NCBI GenBank assembly: GCA_035547425.1
Contig: DASZUU010000034.1
Span: 74,111 to 138,110, forward strand
Direction of reading: 5' to 3'
DNA length: 64,000 nt
Origin: Alloacidobacterium sp035547425
GTDB taxonomy: Bacteria > Acidobacteriota > Terriglobia > Terriglobales > Acidobacteriaceae
Made by a program: the position numbers and the translations under genes. Positions 44,741 to 52,880 of the stretch are shown one piece after another (the stretch's first letter is position 1; each line of letters opens with the position of its first letter). The notes under the pieces were generated by a model. The model saw nothing but the letters and a program-made list of their open reading frames with translations. It did not search any database and had not been told where the DNA came from.

Positions 44741-45181
44741 TCAACTCTTCAGGCGCGCATCGAACGGATACGCGATCTGATCGATGATCTGGAGTTTCGC
44801 GGCATCTGCATGCAAAGGGTTCAGTAGATAATTCGTTGTCGCGGGCACAATCGCGCTGGGAACATGCAGCAGTGCCGTTTCTGCCCTGTGCAGCCACGCA
44901 TCTCCCAGTTCGCGGGTTATCTCAAGACGCAGCTGCCAATTATCCGGTAAATCGGGCAGACTGACTTCAGTGATCGGAAGCTCCGGTCCTTCGATTTTCA
45001 GTAAGGTAAACGCGGGCGGCACATCGTTTGCAGCCGTGTGGACACAGACTTCAAGCAACGCCGCAGACGGGCTTTCAGCAAGATAAACAACCGGCTGCCC
45101 TGCATGGTGCCAACGACCGGAAGCTCTCAAGCCGCCTGTTCCCTTCAGATCGCGGAAGCGGCTGATCCGCCACAAGATCAT
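44741..45181 (-). CDS. RES-domain toxin (NAD+-degrading family)
   Basis: RES toxins degrade NAD+ and inhibit growth when not held by their antitoxin. The 146-residue product starts MILWRISRFRDLKGTGGLRA and shows the RES order: GRWH (22-25), VVYLAESPSAALLEVCVH (Tyr33, Glu36, Ser37/Ser39, Glu44), and a C-terminal NYLLNPLHADAAKLQI. The start overlaps the antitoxin stop (TAATG), so translation is coupled, with the antitoxin first. All visible catalytic-type residues are present, suggesting an active toxin. Confidence 0.92.
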   Translation of the reverse strand: MILWRISRFRDLKGTGGLRASGRWHHAGQPVVYLAESPSAALLEVCVHTAANDVPPAFTLLKIEGPELPITEVSLPDLPDNWQLRLEITRELGDAWLHRAETALLHVPSAIVPATTNYLLNPLHADAAKLQIIDQIAYPFDARLKS

Positions 45182-45600
45182 TAAACAAACATTCCTTCGT
45201 CTATCTGGATCAGCAATTCTTCCACAATGCGGCTGCCCGTATCTGTTTTCAGCAATGACAGAGGCGATCTTTCCTCGAGCCTTGGATGTGGCCGGCGAAG
45301 CCAGTTCAGCGCCCGTTCGCGGTCTCCATACAAGGCTTCAGCAGAAGCCAGAACCCGGAGCACTCGCAAAACGCGGTCGGATTCCTCTACCGAAAGCTTC
45401 TCCCGCCGGGAACGGCGATGTTGCAGGGTACGCGATGCGATCACCGTACTGTCGATCTCTGCCCTCTCCAGCCCCAGAGCGGAAAGTCGCTGGATGACGG
45501 ACGGCTCCAGCCTTGCCTCTACCAGGCGGAGAAGCTCCGTATCGGTGGCGGGTGCTTCCATCCCGAGCCAGTCTTCGATATGTGCATGGACAAGGCTCAT
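45181..45600 (-). CDS. Xre/MbcA/ParS-type antitoxin (DUF2384)
   Basis: A 139-residue partner of the RES toxin. The N-terminal half is a small helical (Xre-like) DNA-binding region; the C-terminal half, ASAEALYGDRERALNWLRR through GSRIVEELLIQIDEG, is the MbcA/ParS/Xre toxin-binding domain that plugs the RES active site. Antitoxins of this class repress their own operon, and a perfect 12-base inverted repeat lies immediately upstream of the start. It is the first gene of a two-gene module. Confidence 0.9.
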   Translation of the reverse strand: MSLVHAHIEDWLGMEAPATDTELLRLVEARLEPSVIQRLSALGLERAEIDSTVIASRTLQHRRSRREKLSVEESDRVLRVLRVLASAEALYGDRERALNWLRRPHPRLEERSPLSLLKTDTGSRIVEELLIQIDEGMFV

Positions 45601-45603
45601 TTC

Positions 45604-45638
45604 CTACATTATGCCACATAATTAACGGCATAATGTAG
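45604..45638 (-). promoter_or_regulatory. Operator palindrome of the RES/Xre toxin-antitoxin operon
   Basis: CTACATTATGCC (45604-45615) and GGCATAATGTAG (45627-45638) are perfect 12-base inverted arms with an 11-base AT-rich spacer, ending three bases before the antitoxin ATG. On the minus strand CATAAT falls seven bases before that ATG and could be the -10, so a bound antitoxin would block the promoter. Confidence 0.82.
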
Positions 45639-45655
45639 AGAGGCTGTTTACGGAT

Positions 45656-45683
45656 AAAAAAACGCCACCCCGAAGGGTGGCGT
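45656..45683 (-). terminator. Rho-independent terminator after rpsA
   Basis: ACGCCACCC (45662-45670 arm) and GGGTGGCGT (45675-45683) form a perfect nine-base stem with a CGAA loop. On the minus strand seven T follow (45662 back to 45656). Confidence 0.93.
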
Positions 45684-45707
45684 CATATTCTGAACAGTTT
45701 TGAGAGC

Positions 45708-47597
45708 TTACTGCTCGCGCTTCCAGTTCACCAGATCGCCCAATGTCGTGGTCGAGCTGGAAACCGGCTGCTTGTAGGCTTCCACATCGGCGCGGCTGGC
45801 TTCTTCGCCGACGGCGCGGAGGCTGAGGCCGACCTTCTTCTCATCCGGGTTCATCTTGATGATCTTGAAGTCGTGCTCCTGGCCGGCTTCGAGCTTCACC
45901 GGGGCGCCATGGGCATCCGTTGCCTCGGAAACATGGCAGAGGCCTTCAACACCCTCAGCGATCTCGACGAACGAGCCGAACTGAGCCGACCGCAGAACCT
46001 TGCCATGGACCACATCGCCCACGCGGTGCTGCGCAAAGAAGGTTTCCCAAACATCGGGTTGCAGCTGCTTGATGCCGAGCGACAGGCGGCGGTTCTCAGG
46101 CTCGACACCCAGAACAACTGCCTTCACCTTTTCACCCTTCTTCAGCACTTCTGAAGGATGCTTGACGCGCTTGGTCCAGCTCAGGTTAGATACGTGAACC
46201 AGGCCGTCAATGCCGTCTTCAATCTCGATAAAGGCGCCGAAGTCGGTCAGGTTGCGAACGCGGCCCTCGACGTTGGTGCCTGCCGGGTAGCGCTCCACCA
46301 GATGCTCCCAGGGGTTCTCGAGGAGCTGCTTCATGCCGAGCGAGATGCGGCGGTCATTCGGGTTGACGGCCAGGATCACCGTCTCCACTTCGTCGCCGGG
46401 CTTCACCAGCTTCGACGGATGCTTCATTCGCTTCGACCAGGTCATCTCGGAAACGTGGACCAGGCCTTCGATGCCCTGCTCCAGCTCGACGAATGCGCCG
46501 TAGTCCGTCACGCTGAGGACGCGGCCGCGAACGCGAGCACCGATCGGATAACGCTCCGTCGCATCGAGCCACGGATCGGGCGTCAGCTGCTTGAAGCCAA
46601 GCGATACGCGCTGCTTGTCTTTGTCGAACTTCAGAACCTTGACCTGGATTTCGTCGCCGACATTCACCAGATCGCGCGGGTGCGTCAGGCGGCCCCACGA
46701 CATATCGGTGATGTGCAGCAGACCGTCAATGCCGCCGAGATCGACGAATGCGCCGTAATCGGTCAGGTTCTTCACGGTTCCGGTCAGAACGCTGCCCTCT
46801 TCCAGGTGCTCCAGCGTCTGCGAGCGCTTTGCATTCTGCTCTTCTTCGAGGATTTCCTTGCGGGAAACGACCACGTTGCCGCGCTTCTTGTTCAGCTTGA
46901 TGACGCGAACTTCAATCTGCTGGCCGATATAGGCGTCCAGATTGCGCACCGGGCGAATTTCCAGCTGCGAGCCGGGCAGGAATGCCTTGATGCCGATATC
47001 GACAGTCAGTCCGCCCTTCACGCGGCCCTGCACGGTGCCGGTGATGATCGTCTTCTCGTTGGCAGCCTTCTCGATCGTGTCCCATACGCGGTGGCGCAGA
47101 GCCTTTTCGTAGCTCAACAGGTAGCCGCCTTCGGCCTCTTCGCGCTCGATCACGACTTCGACCGTCTCGCCGGCATGCAGCTTGGGCTGACCGGTGTGGT
47201 CAAGAACCTGCTCGATCGGAATCAATCCCTCAGATTTCATGCCGACATCGACGACAACATGCTTATCGGTCAGCTTGATGACAGTGCCGGTCACGATGTG
47301 CGTGTCGTCAAATGCCTGCGCAGCGGCCTCTGCAGCCTGCTCGCGGTCAAACGACTCGAGCACGGCGGCAAAATCTTCCATGCTGTTCAGGTCCGGCTCT
47401 TCTTCGGACGCGACAGCTACGGAGTGCGCAGTTTCTAGTGATTCGGGGGAAGTGGATTCCGAGGAAACGGCTTCCGGGTTGTGGGTGGTTTCAATGGACG
47501 GCTCAACGTGCTCCGTCGCTGCTTCCAGCGTTGGGGTTTCAAGTTCGGTGTTCAGAGGAGTGCTCTCGGTTTGTTCAGAATTTAGGACGTCTGCCAT
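45708..47597 (-). CDS. rpsA: 30S ribosomal protein S1
   Basis: S1 helps mRNAs bind the ribosome. The 629-residue product has six S1 (OB-fold) repeats at about 98-164, 182-246, 268-337, 353-423, 440-510 and 525-596; repeats 3-6 contain the usual YGAFVDLGGIDGLLH-type turns. It is longer than the roughly 557-residue E. coli protein because of an N-terminal extension of about 95 residues, rich in Ser, Thr and Glu, and a short Ser/Thr tail. A strong terminator follows, and a consensus-like promoter lies about 300 bases upstream, giving a long untranslated leader. Confidence 0.96.
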   Translation of the reverse strand: MADVLNSEQTESTPLNTELETPTLEAATEHVEPSIETTHNPEAVSSESTSPESLETAHSVAVASEEEPDLNSMEDFAAVLESFDREQAAEAAAQAFDDTHIVTGTVIKLTDKHVVVDVGMKSEGLIPIEQVLDHTGQPKLHAGETVEVVIEREEAEGGYLLSYEKALRHRVWDTIEKAANEKTIITGTVQGRVKGGLTVDIGIKAFLPGSQLEIRPVRNLDAYIGQQIEVRVIKLNKKRGNVVVSRKEILEEEQNAKRSQTLEHLEEGSVLTGTVKNLTDYGAFVDLGGIDGLLHITDMSWGRLTHPRDLVNVGDEIQVKVLKFDKDKQRVSLGFKQLTPDPWLDATERYPIGARVRGRVLSVTDYGAFVELEQGIEGLVHVSEMTWSKRMKHPSKLVKPGDEVETVILAVNPNDRRISLGMKQLLENPWEHLVERYPAGTNVEGRVRNLTDFGAFIEIEDGIDGLVHVSNLSWTKRVKHPSEVLKKGEKVKAVVLGVEPENRRLSLGIKQLQPDVWETFFAQHRVGDVVHGKVLRSAQFGSFVEIAEGVEGLCHVSEATDAHGAPVKLEAGQEHDFKIIKMNPDEKKVGLSLRAVGEEASRADVEAYKQPVSSSTTTLGDLVNWKREQ

Positions 47598-47895
47598 AAC
47601 AGCCAGCTCAGTGGGATTCAGGGTCGGCGGCCCCGTTGTTCGCCCTGCAGATCAGGAAGATGGACTACCCGGTGCCGCAGATTTTCTTCGCTCATACTTT
47701 AGATTCAACAGAGTCCGCGAAGATTCGGGAATCGTCGTTGCCGTATGCCGGGTGCTATACGGAAGTTCTCAGCAGGGAGACAGCGGAGTGTCGTAGCAAC
47801 TCAGGGTCTCCGGTTGGGAGCATTCCGCCAGGCAGGAACATGCAGAAGCGGCGATTTACAGGCCTTTATTTGAATCCCGCGCACAAAGACCTGTT
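47598..47895 (-). promoter_or_regulatory. Long 5' leader of rpsA
   Basis: About 300 bases between the inferred start of transcription and the rpsA ATG. On the minus strand the leader can form at least two hairpins: GGAGAC...GTCTCC (about 47780-47815) and CCGTAT...ATACGG (about 47740-47762). E. coli S1 represses its own mRNA through leader hairpins, so an autoregulatory role is a reasonable guess. Confidence 0.45.
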
Positions 47896-47901
47896 GAAAT
47901 C

Positions 47902-47930
47902 AGCATAGAACTCTGCGTCAACAGTGTCAA
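47902..47930 (-). promoter_or_regulatory. Sigma70-like promoter of rpsA
   Basis: On the minus strand TTGACA (47930-47925) and TATGCT (47907-47902) are separated by exactly 17 bases: a perfect -35 and a four-of-six -10. Transcription would start near 47895. Confidence 0.72.
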
Positions 47931-48075
47931 TTCATTGGGCTTAGATTCACAAATTTGCAATCAAAACCGAGCGCAATATTCCGCCAACCGGCAGGAATGC
48001 ACCAAAGGCGGTGCAATGGCGGATATTCCGCGAAATTTCAACCCGCACAGGATCGTGAGCTTTACAATGCGCGCC

Positions 48076-49425
48076 ATGTGGAAACTCGCCATCTTACCGT
48101 TCTGTCTTGCTCTCTCTGCATTTGCCGCAGAAAAACTGTCCGCTCCGCAAATCATTGATTTAGCCAAATCCAATAGCCCGCAACTCCAGCAGGCTATCGA
48201 ATCCAGCTTTGAAGCAAAAGAACTGCAGGAAGGCACGGCATGGGCTGGGCACGGCCCTGACTTCTTCTTCGCGCTGCGCTCATCGGCGCAGCCTACGCTG
48301 CTCATCGACGGCAACCCGGAGAATACTGCCGGCGGCATGCCTATGCAGCATCTCTCCGGCTCCGACATCTGGTATGCGACGGAGCACATCGAGCCGGTCG
48401 GCAGGCTGCACGCCTTTCATTACGCGGTAAACGGCGCGCCCTTTGGCGGACGGCTCGATCTGCCCGCCTTCGGTCCACTTTCGTATCAGCAATCGAATGT
48501 GCCCTCCGGCACGCTCTCGCCGAAGCTTATCCACACCAGCAAAATCTACGACGGCATGAAGAGCGAGTACTGGGTCTATGTCCCTGCCGAATATGATCCC
48601 AAAGTTCCCGCCGCGCTGATGGTCTTTCAGGATGGTGAAGGTTATATCCATCGTGACGGGAACAATCCTGCGCTCAATGTCATCGACAACCTCATCGCCC
48701 ACAAAAAAATTCCTGTGATGATCTGCGTCTTCATCAATCCCGGAAAGATCGGCGATTCACCCGGCACGCCGACCTACAACTTCGTCAAAGCCTATTCCGA
48801 CAAGTGGCATCGCACGCTCGATGATTCGATGCGCAGCACCCTTTATGACACCGTAAGCGACCGTTATGCTCGCTTCCTGCGCGACGAAATCCTCGCCGAT
48901 GTCGAAGCTAAATACAATATCCGCAAAGATGCTTACAGTCGCGCCATCACCGGACTTTCCTCCGGCGGCATCTGCTCCTTCAACGCGGCATGGCAAATGC
49001 CCGATCAGTTCAGCCGCGTCATTACGTGGATCGGCAGCTTCACCAGCATCCAGTGGCAGGAGCGTTCTGACATTCATGACGGCGGCCAGGATTATCCCGA
49101 GAAAATATTGCGCGAGCCGAAGCGCAACATCCGCGTCTGGCTGCAGGACGGAGCCAACGACATGGAAAACGATCGCTACGGAAGCTGGCCTCTGGCGAAC
49201 ATCCGCATGGCGAATGCGCTCAAGCTGAAGGATTACGATTTCCATTTCAGCTTCGGCAAAGGCACGCACAATTCCGGCCAGGGAGCCGCCGAGTTTCCTG
49301 AAGAGATGCTGTGGCTTTGGCGGGATTACGATCCTACGAAAACGTCGCAGACCTATGAGATGGAGCCGTCGGAAAAAGCACGGCCCCTCTTTCGTGTCGC
49401 CATCACAAATCGCACTTCGGAGTAA
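48076..49425 (+). CDS. Exported alpha/beta-hydrolase esterase (enterochelin-esterase / esterase D-like)
   Basis: A 449-residue protein. The signal peptide MWKLAILPFCLALSAFAAEK is followed by an N-terminal beta-sandwich (CBM48-like; about 60-150) and an esterase domain (MVFQDGEGYI onwards). The nucleophile is in ITGLSSGGICSF, the acid is probably the Asp in WLQDGANDME, and the His is in FGKGTHNSGQG. This architecture is shared by ferric-enterobactin esterases and feruloyl or acetyl-xylan esterases. Start: ATG at 48067 or 48076; TACAAT (48063-48068) seven bases before 48076 suggests a leaderless start there. Confidence 0.88.
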   Translation: MWKLAILPFCLALSAFAAEKLSAPQIIDLAKSNSPQLQQAIESSFEAKELQEGTAWAGHGPDFFFALRSSAQPTLLIDGNPENTAGGMPMQHLSGSDIWYATEHIEPVGRLHAFHYAVNGAPFGGRLDLPAFGPLSYQQSNVPSGTLSPKLIHTSKIYDGMKSEYWVYVPAEYDPKVPAALMVFQDGEGYIHRDGNNPALNVIDNLIAHKKIPVMICVFINPGKIGDSPGTPTYNFVKAYSDKWHRTLDDSMRSTLYDTVSDRYARFLRDEILADVEAKYNIRKDAYSRAITGLSSGGICSFNAAWQMPDQFSRVITWIGSFTSIQWQERSDIHDGGQDYPEKILREPKRNIRVWLQDGANDMENDRYGSWPLANIRMANALKLKDYDFHFSFGKGTHNSGQGAAEFPEEMLWLWRDYDPTKTSQTYEMEPSEKARPLFRVAITNRTSE

Positions 49426-49508
49426 CGATAGAGCACTCCATCATTTCTCGTACTTATTGTCATCCTGACGCTTCGTTCCTCAGTGTCTGGATGGCATCAA
49501 AAAAATTC

Positions 49509-51521
49509 TTACTCGGCGCAGATCGCACAAACCGCTGCGCCGAACTTCGCTACCTTCGCTGGGCCCACCCCGTCTACGGCCAGAAGATCTTCTTCTGTTC
49601 GCGGACGCTCCGCCGCGATAGCGCGAAGCGTTTTGTCTGAAAAGACAAAGAACGCGGGCTGGCCAAGTTTGCTCGCCTCTTCTTTTCGCCAGGCACGTAG
49701 TTTTTCTTCGAGCGCTACGGCCTCGGCAGACAACGGAGCCTCCACCTTCCCAGCCTTCTGCCTGCGTTCGCGCCTAGTCTTTGCCGGAGCAGCAGCATGC
49801 TCGCTGCTGTCACGCATCATGATGGCGGCCACATCGCCTTCGTTCATCTCTTCGCCATCGCGAGTAAGACTGGCCTTACGATACGAAATGCTGCGCCCAT
49901 CCTTCTCGAACGATGCTTCTTCGAGCGCGAGAAAACCGGCGCCGCTCATGGCGCCGAGCAGGTCTTCAAAATGGTCGCGGCTCATGCGGTGTTCGCAAAG
50001 CTCCTGGTGCAGCTTTCCGGTCGACTTCCCGCTGAAGCGCAGCGCTCGCGCAACAGCCAGCGCAACATCGCGCTCGTCTTCATGCAGCGGGCGGTATTTC
50101 TGTGCCACAGCGCGTTCCGGCGAGCAGACATCGCATTGCCCGCATGCCCGGCGTCCGTCTTCTTCATCGCCAAAATGCCGAATCAGCTGGGCCATCCGGC
50201 ACTGGCTCGATTCGGCGTAGCGCATGACACGGTCGAGCTGCGCCATGCGCTGGTTGGACTGCGACATATATGGCTTTCGCCACCCGGCATCGCCGCGGAC
50301 TACGTTTCCGTCGAAATCGATGCGGGCCCCGCCATGGGTCATCAGCTTGTCGAGCGCGGTGAGGAACACCTCGCCATCCAGTTTCGACTTCAGCATTTCG
50401 GCCAACTCCTCGCGGTGGCGCGGTTCCGCGCCCAGCTTGCGGAAGATCAGGTCCAGCTCTTCGACCGGCGGATAGTCGCGCTCGTAGAAGAAATCGTGCG
50501 TCTTGCGGTCGACGTACGAGTGCATCAGGATGGTGCGGCTGGGCTTGCCGTCGCGCCCGGCGCGGCCAATCTCCTGGTAGTAGGCTTCAAGGCTGGCTGG
50601 CAGGGCGGTGTGGATCACGGTGCGCACATCCGGCTTGTCGATGCCCATGCCAAAAGCGATGGTGGCCACTACAGCTTCCAGCCGTCCGGCCAGAAACTCG
50701 CGCTGCACGCGCTCGCGGTGATCGGGATCAAGCCCCGCGTGATACGCCGCTGTTGAAAAATTCTGCGAAAGCTCCTGCGCTAAGGCTTCGGCCTCTTTGC
50801 GCGTGGGCGCGTACACGATGGCAGGCCGCCGCTCTTTGGGCGTCAGCAAAGACACGGCAAGCTGCGTCCTTTTCGGCTTCGACACTTCGACCACTTCGAC
50901 GGAAAGATTGTTCCGCCGAAAGCCATGGATGAAGCGCGCCGGTTTTTCCAGGCGAAGCTGCACGATGATGTCGTCCTGCACTACGGGCGTCGCCGTCGCC
51001 GTCAACGCCACTACCGGCGCGGGCCGCAACGCGGGCAGATAGCTGCCCAGCAGGCGGTAATCGGGGCGAAAATCGTGTCCCCATTGCGAAATACAGTGCG
51101 CCTCGTCTATCGCAATCAGTGCCAGCCTGCGTTTTGCCAGCATTTCCGGAAAGCCCGGCACCCGGAGGCGCTCCGGCGCGATGAAAAGGAAGTCCAGATT
51201 GCCGCTCAGGTAATCGCGGCATACCTGCCGGGAGCGCTCGCGGTCGAGTCCGGAGTGAATCCGCTCGGCCCGCAATCCCAATTCGCTTAACTTCCCTGCC
51301 TGATCGTCCATCAACGCGATGAGTGGACTGATGACAAGCGCCGTTCCTCCGCGCGCGATTGCCGGAAGTTGGTAGCAGAGCGACTTGCCTGCTCCGGTCG
51401 GCATCACCAACAGGACATCGTGCCCGTCCACCGCCGCGCGGCATACCGCTTCCTGGTTCGCACGGAACGAGGCGAACCCGAATGTGCGTTCGAGCAAAGA
51501 AGTCAACGAGGCGGAAGGCAT
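49509..51521 (-). CDS. recQ: ATP-dependent DNA helicase RecQ
   Basis: A 3'-5' DNA helicase in recombination repair. The 670-residue protein has Walker A MPTGAGKSLCYQLPA, the DEAH box IDEAHCISQWGHDFRP, motif VI QEIGRAGRDGKPS, the RQC zinc site (CRMAQLIRHFGDEE with CGQCDVC), a winged-helix region and a C-terminal HRDC domain (about 590-670, EDLLAVDGVGPAKVAKFG). Length and domain order match bacterial RecQ. It is divergent from the HIT-family gene with a 43-base gap. Confidence 0.96.
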   Translation of the reverse strand: MPSASLTSLLERTFGFASFRANQEAVCRAAVDGHDVLLVMPTGAGKSLCYQLPAIARGGTALVISPLIALMDDQAGKLSELGLRAERIHSGLDRERSRQVCRDYLSGNLDFLFIAPERLRVPGFPEMLAKRRLALIAIDEAHCISQWGHDFRPDYRLLGSYLPALRPAPVVALTATATPVVQDDIIVQLRLEKPARFIHGFRRNNLSVEVVEVSKPKRTQLAVSLLTPKERRPAIVYAPTRKEAEALAQELSQNFSTAAYHAGLDPDHRERVQREFLAGRLEAVVATIAFGMGIDKPDVRTVIHTALPASLEAYYQEIGRAGRDGKPSRTILMHSYVDRKTHDFFYERDYPPVEELDLIFRKLGAEPRHREELAEMLKSKLDGEVFLTALDKLMTHGGARIDFDGNVVRGDAGWRKPYMSQSNQRMAQLDRVMRYAESSQCRMAQLIRHFGDEEDGRRACGQCDVCSPERAVAQKYRPLHEDERDVALAVARALRFSGKSTGKLHQELCEHRMSRDHFEDLLGAMSGAGFLALEEASFEKDGRSISYRKASLTRDGEEMNEGDVAAIMMRDSSEHAAAPAKTRRERRQKAGKVEAPLSAEAVALEEKLRAWRKEEASKLGQPAFFVFSDKTLRAIAAERPRTEEDLLAVDGVGPAKVAKFGAAVCAICAE

Positions 51522-51564
51522 ACCTTCAGTATGCGATATGCGCGAGCCGCTATACTGATCGCCT

Positions 51565-52134
51565 ATGGACCATCTTTGGACGCCCTGGCGCTACACCTAC
51601 GTTACGACTGCCGATCATGCCAAGCGTCAGGGCGTTCCCGATGAGCTTGCGGCATGGCCCGGAGACAAGGGATGCGTTTTTTGCAACCTCATCGCTTCGG
51701 TCGAATACGCGGAAGCCAACGGTATGCCCGCGGAAGCGGCGGAGAAGGCGGCGCTCATCGTTCATCGCAACAAGAACACTTTCGTTGTGCTCAACCGCTA
51801 TCCGTATACCTCGGGCCACCTGATGGTGCTTCCTTATGCGCATGAAAGTTCGCTGGCGGCACTGTCGACTGAAATCGCCCACGAGCTGATGGATGCGGCG
51901 CAGCGCCTTGAAACTGTTCTCGGCGCGACCTATCACCCCGACGGGATCAATATGGGGTTGAACCTGGGCAAGTCTGCCGGTGCCGGGGTGCAGGGTCATT
52001 TGCATTTGCACGTGCTGCCGCGCTGGACAGGCGATACCAACTTCATGACCGTCGTCGGCGAAACTCGCGTGCTGCCCGAAGACCTGGAAACTACCTGGCG
52101 ACGGGTGCGCGAGAACTTTCTAAAACGCGCCTGA
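51565..52134 (+). CDS. HIT-family nucleotide hydrolase/transferase (Ap4A phosphorylase-like)
   Basis: A 189-residue histidine-triad protein. The triad is His145, His147 and His149 in QGHLHLHVLPRW; an N-terminal CVFC pair (Cys37, Cys40) is the zinc knuckle of the longer HIT group that includes Ap4A phosphorylases and AMP-hydrolysing HINT enzymes. It likely processes nucleoside polyphosphates or adenylated molecules. TATACT (51551-51556) lies eight bases before the ATG. Two 31-base repeats follow the gene. Confidence 0.92.
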   Translation: MDHLWTPWRYTYVTTADHAKRQGVPDELAAWPGDKGCVFCNLIASVEYAEANGMPAEAAEKAALIVHRNKNTFVVLNRYPYTSGHLMVLPYAHESSLAALSTEIAHELMDAAQRLETVLGATYHPDGINMGLNLGKSAGAGVQGHLHLHVLPRWTGDTNFMTVVGETRVLPEDLETTWRRVRENFLKRA

Positions 52135-52450
52135 CCCTCCCCGGTCATTTTGTACGGTGATCCTTTATTTTCAGCTACTTACGATCCGGATTCTGTACGG
52201 AGATCTCTTGTTTTCAGTAGTTTATGAATTCCTCTGCAGACCGCAGGGAAACTCGGGCTTTTCTTTATTTTATCAATTTCAAACATAATTACTGCCGCAT
52301 ATATCTGCCCTGTTTTCTTGGCGTTATGCAAGCCGGGGCCTGACATAAGAAGGATGTTGGAAATTCTCCCACCCTTCACCTGCGGGTTCAGGCTGGGGGC
52401 ACCCCACGCACAACGCATCTAACCGCGTGAAAGAACTTCCGGGAGGTGTC
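52135..52450. other. 316-base intergenic region with direct repeats
   Basis: No gene supported. Contains the two 31-base direct repeats (52151-52224), a run of low-complexity T-rich sequence, and at about 52366-52405 a CCCACCCTTCACCTGCGGG block related to the repeat after typA. Translation of the minus strand here yields repeat-derived sequence and was not accepted as a gene. Confidence 0.5.
52151..52224 (+). repeat. Pair of imperfect 31-base direct repeats
   Basis: TGTACGGTGATCCTTTATTT (start of copy one, 52151-52181) recurs as TGTACGGAGATCTCTTGTTT (start of copy two, 52194-52224), 43 bases apart, both continuing TTCAGnnnnTTA. Twenty-five or so of 31 positions agree by eye. Function unknown; too few copies for a CRISPR. 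Confidence 0.65.
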
Positions 52451-52711
52451 ATGCCAGAAGAGAAAAACCCTGCCAGCAGCCATAAAGCTGAAGAACATGC
52501 CTCTGCGAAACATGCGGCGCCGACGAGCGTTCAGACGGGCCCGGTGCCGGTGAAGAATCACGAAGCGCGCACCGTGGGAGCAGGTCAAGAAGAGCAGCAT
52601 CGCCTGCTCAAAGAGAATGTGGAAGACGGGAAAGCCGAGCGGCATCCTGATCTGCCTGCGGGCATTCATTCGACCGGGTCGTTTACCGGGAAGAATGAAA
52701 ATAAGAAATAA
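52451..52711 (+). CDS. Small hydrophilic low-complexity protein
   Basis: An 86-residue protein without cysteine and with no predicted secondary-structure core; it is rich in Lys, Glu, His, Ala and Gly and appears intrinsically disordered, reminiscent of small stress-related proteins. No family recognised. SD GGGAGG lies six to ten bases before the ATG at 52451. Repeat-like sequence flanks it, so it could also be a chance frame; moderate confidence only. Confidence 0.5.
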   Translation: MPEEKNPASSHKAEEHASAKHAAPTSVQTGPVPVKNHEARTVGAGQEEQHRLLKENVEDGKAERHPDLPAGIHSTGSFTGKNENKK

Positions 52712-52754
52712 CGGCAATTTTTATGTAAAAGCCCGCTTAGGGAAGAAAGCAGGT

Positions 52755-52815
52755 CTTTCCCTTCGGCTGCGCTCAGGGCAGGCTCTCCCGTTGGTCGTCA
52801 GGATGACAACTGGGT
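52755..52815. repeat. Partial REP-like repeat
   Basis: CTTTCCCTTCGGCTGCGCTC near 52764 followed by CGTCAGGATGACAACTGG near 52796: the ...CTGCGCTCAGG...GGATGACA pattern of the window's REP-like family, without a complete palindrome. Confidence 0.5.
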
Positions 52816-52880
52816 GGATGCGGGAATCGACTGCGGCATTCCCGCTGTCCCGTTAAGCATCAGCTAATTAATAGCTCCGA

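Noticed and set aside
46158..47438. 426-codon open frame antisense to rpsA
   Set aside because: Lies wholly inside rpsA; repeated similar segments only mirror the S1 repeats.
49797..50756. 319-codon open frame antisense to recQ
   Set aside because: Shadow frame; recQ motifs fully explain this region.
52151..52224. Direct repeats considered as a CRISPR array
   Set aside because: Only two imperfect copies, 12-base spacing, no cas genes nearby.
52179..52418. 79-codon minus-strand open frame after the HIT gene
   Set aside because: Starts inside a dispersed repeat (SLNPQVKGGR-type read-through) and runs into the direct repeats; no SD or motif.
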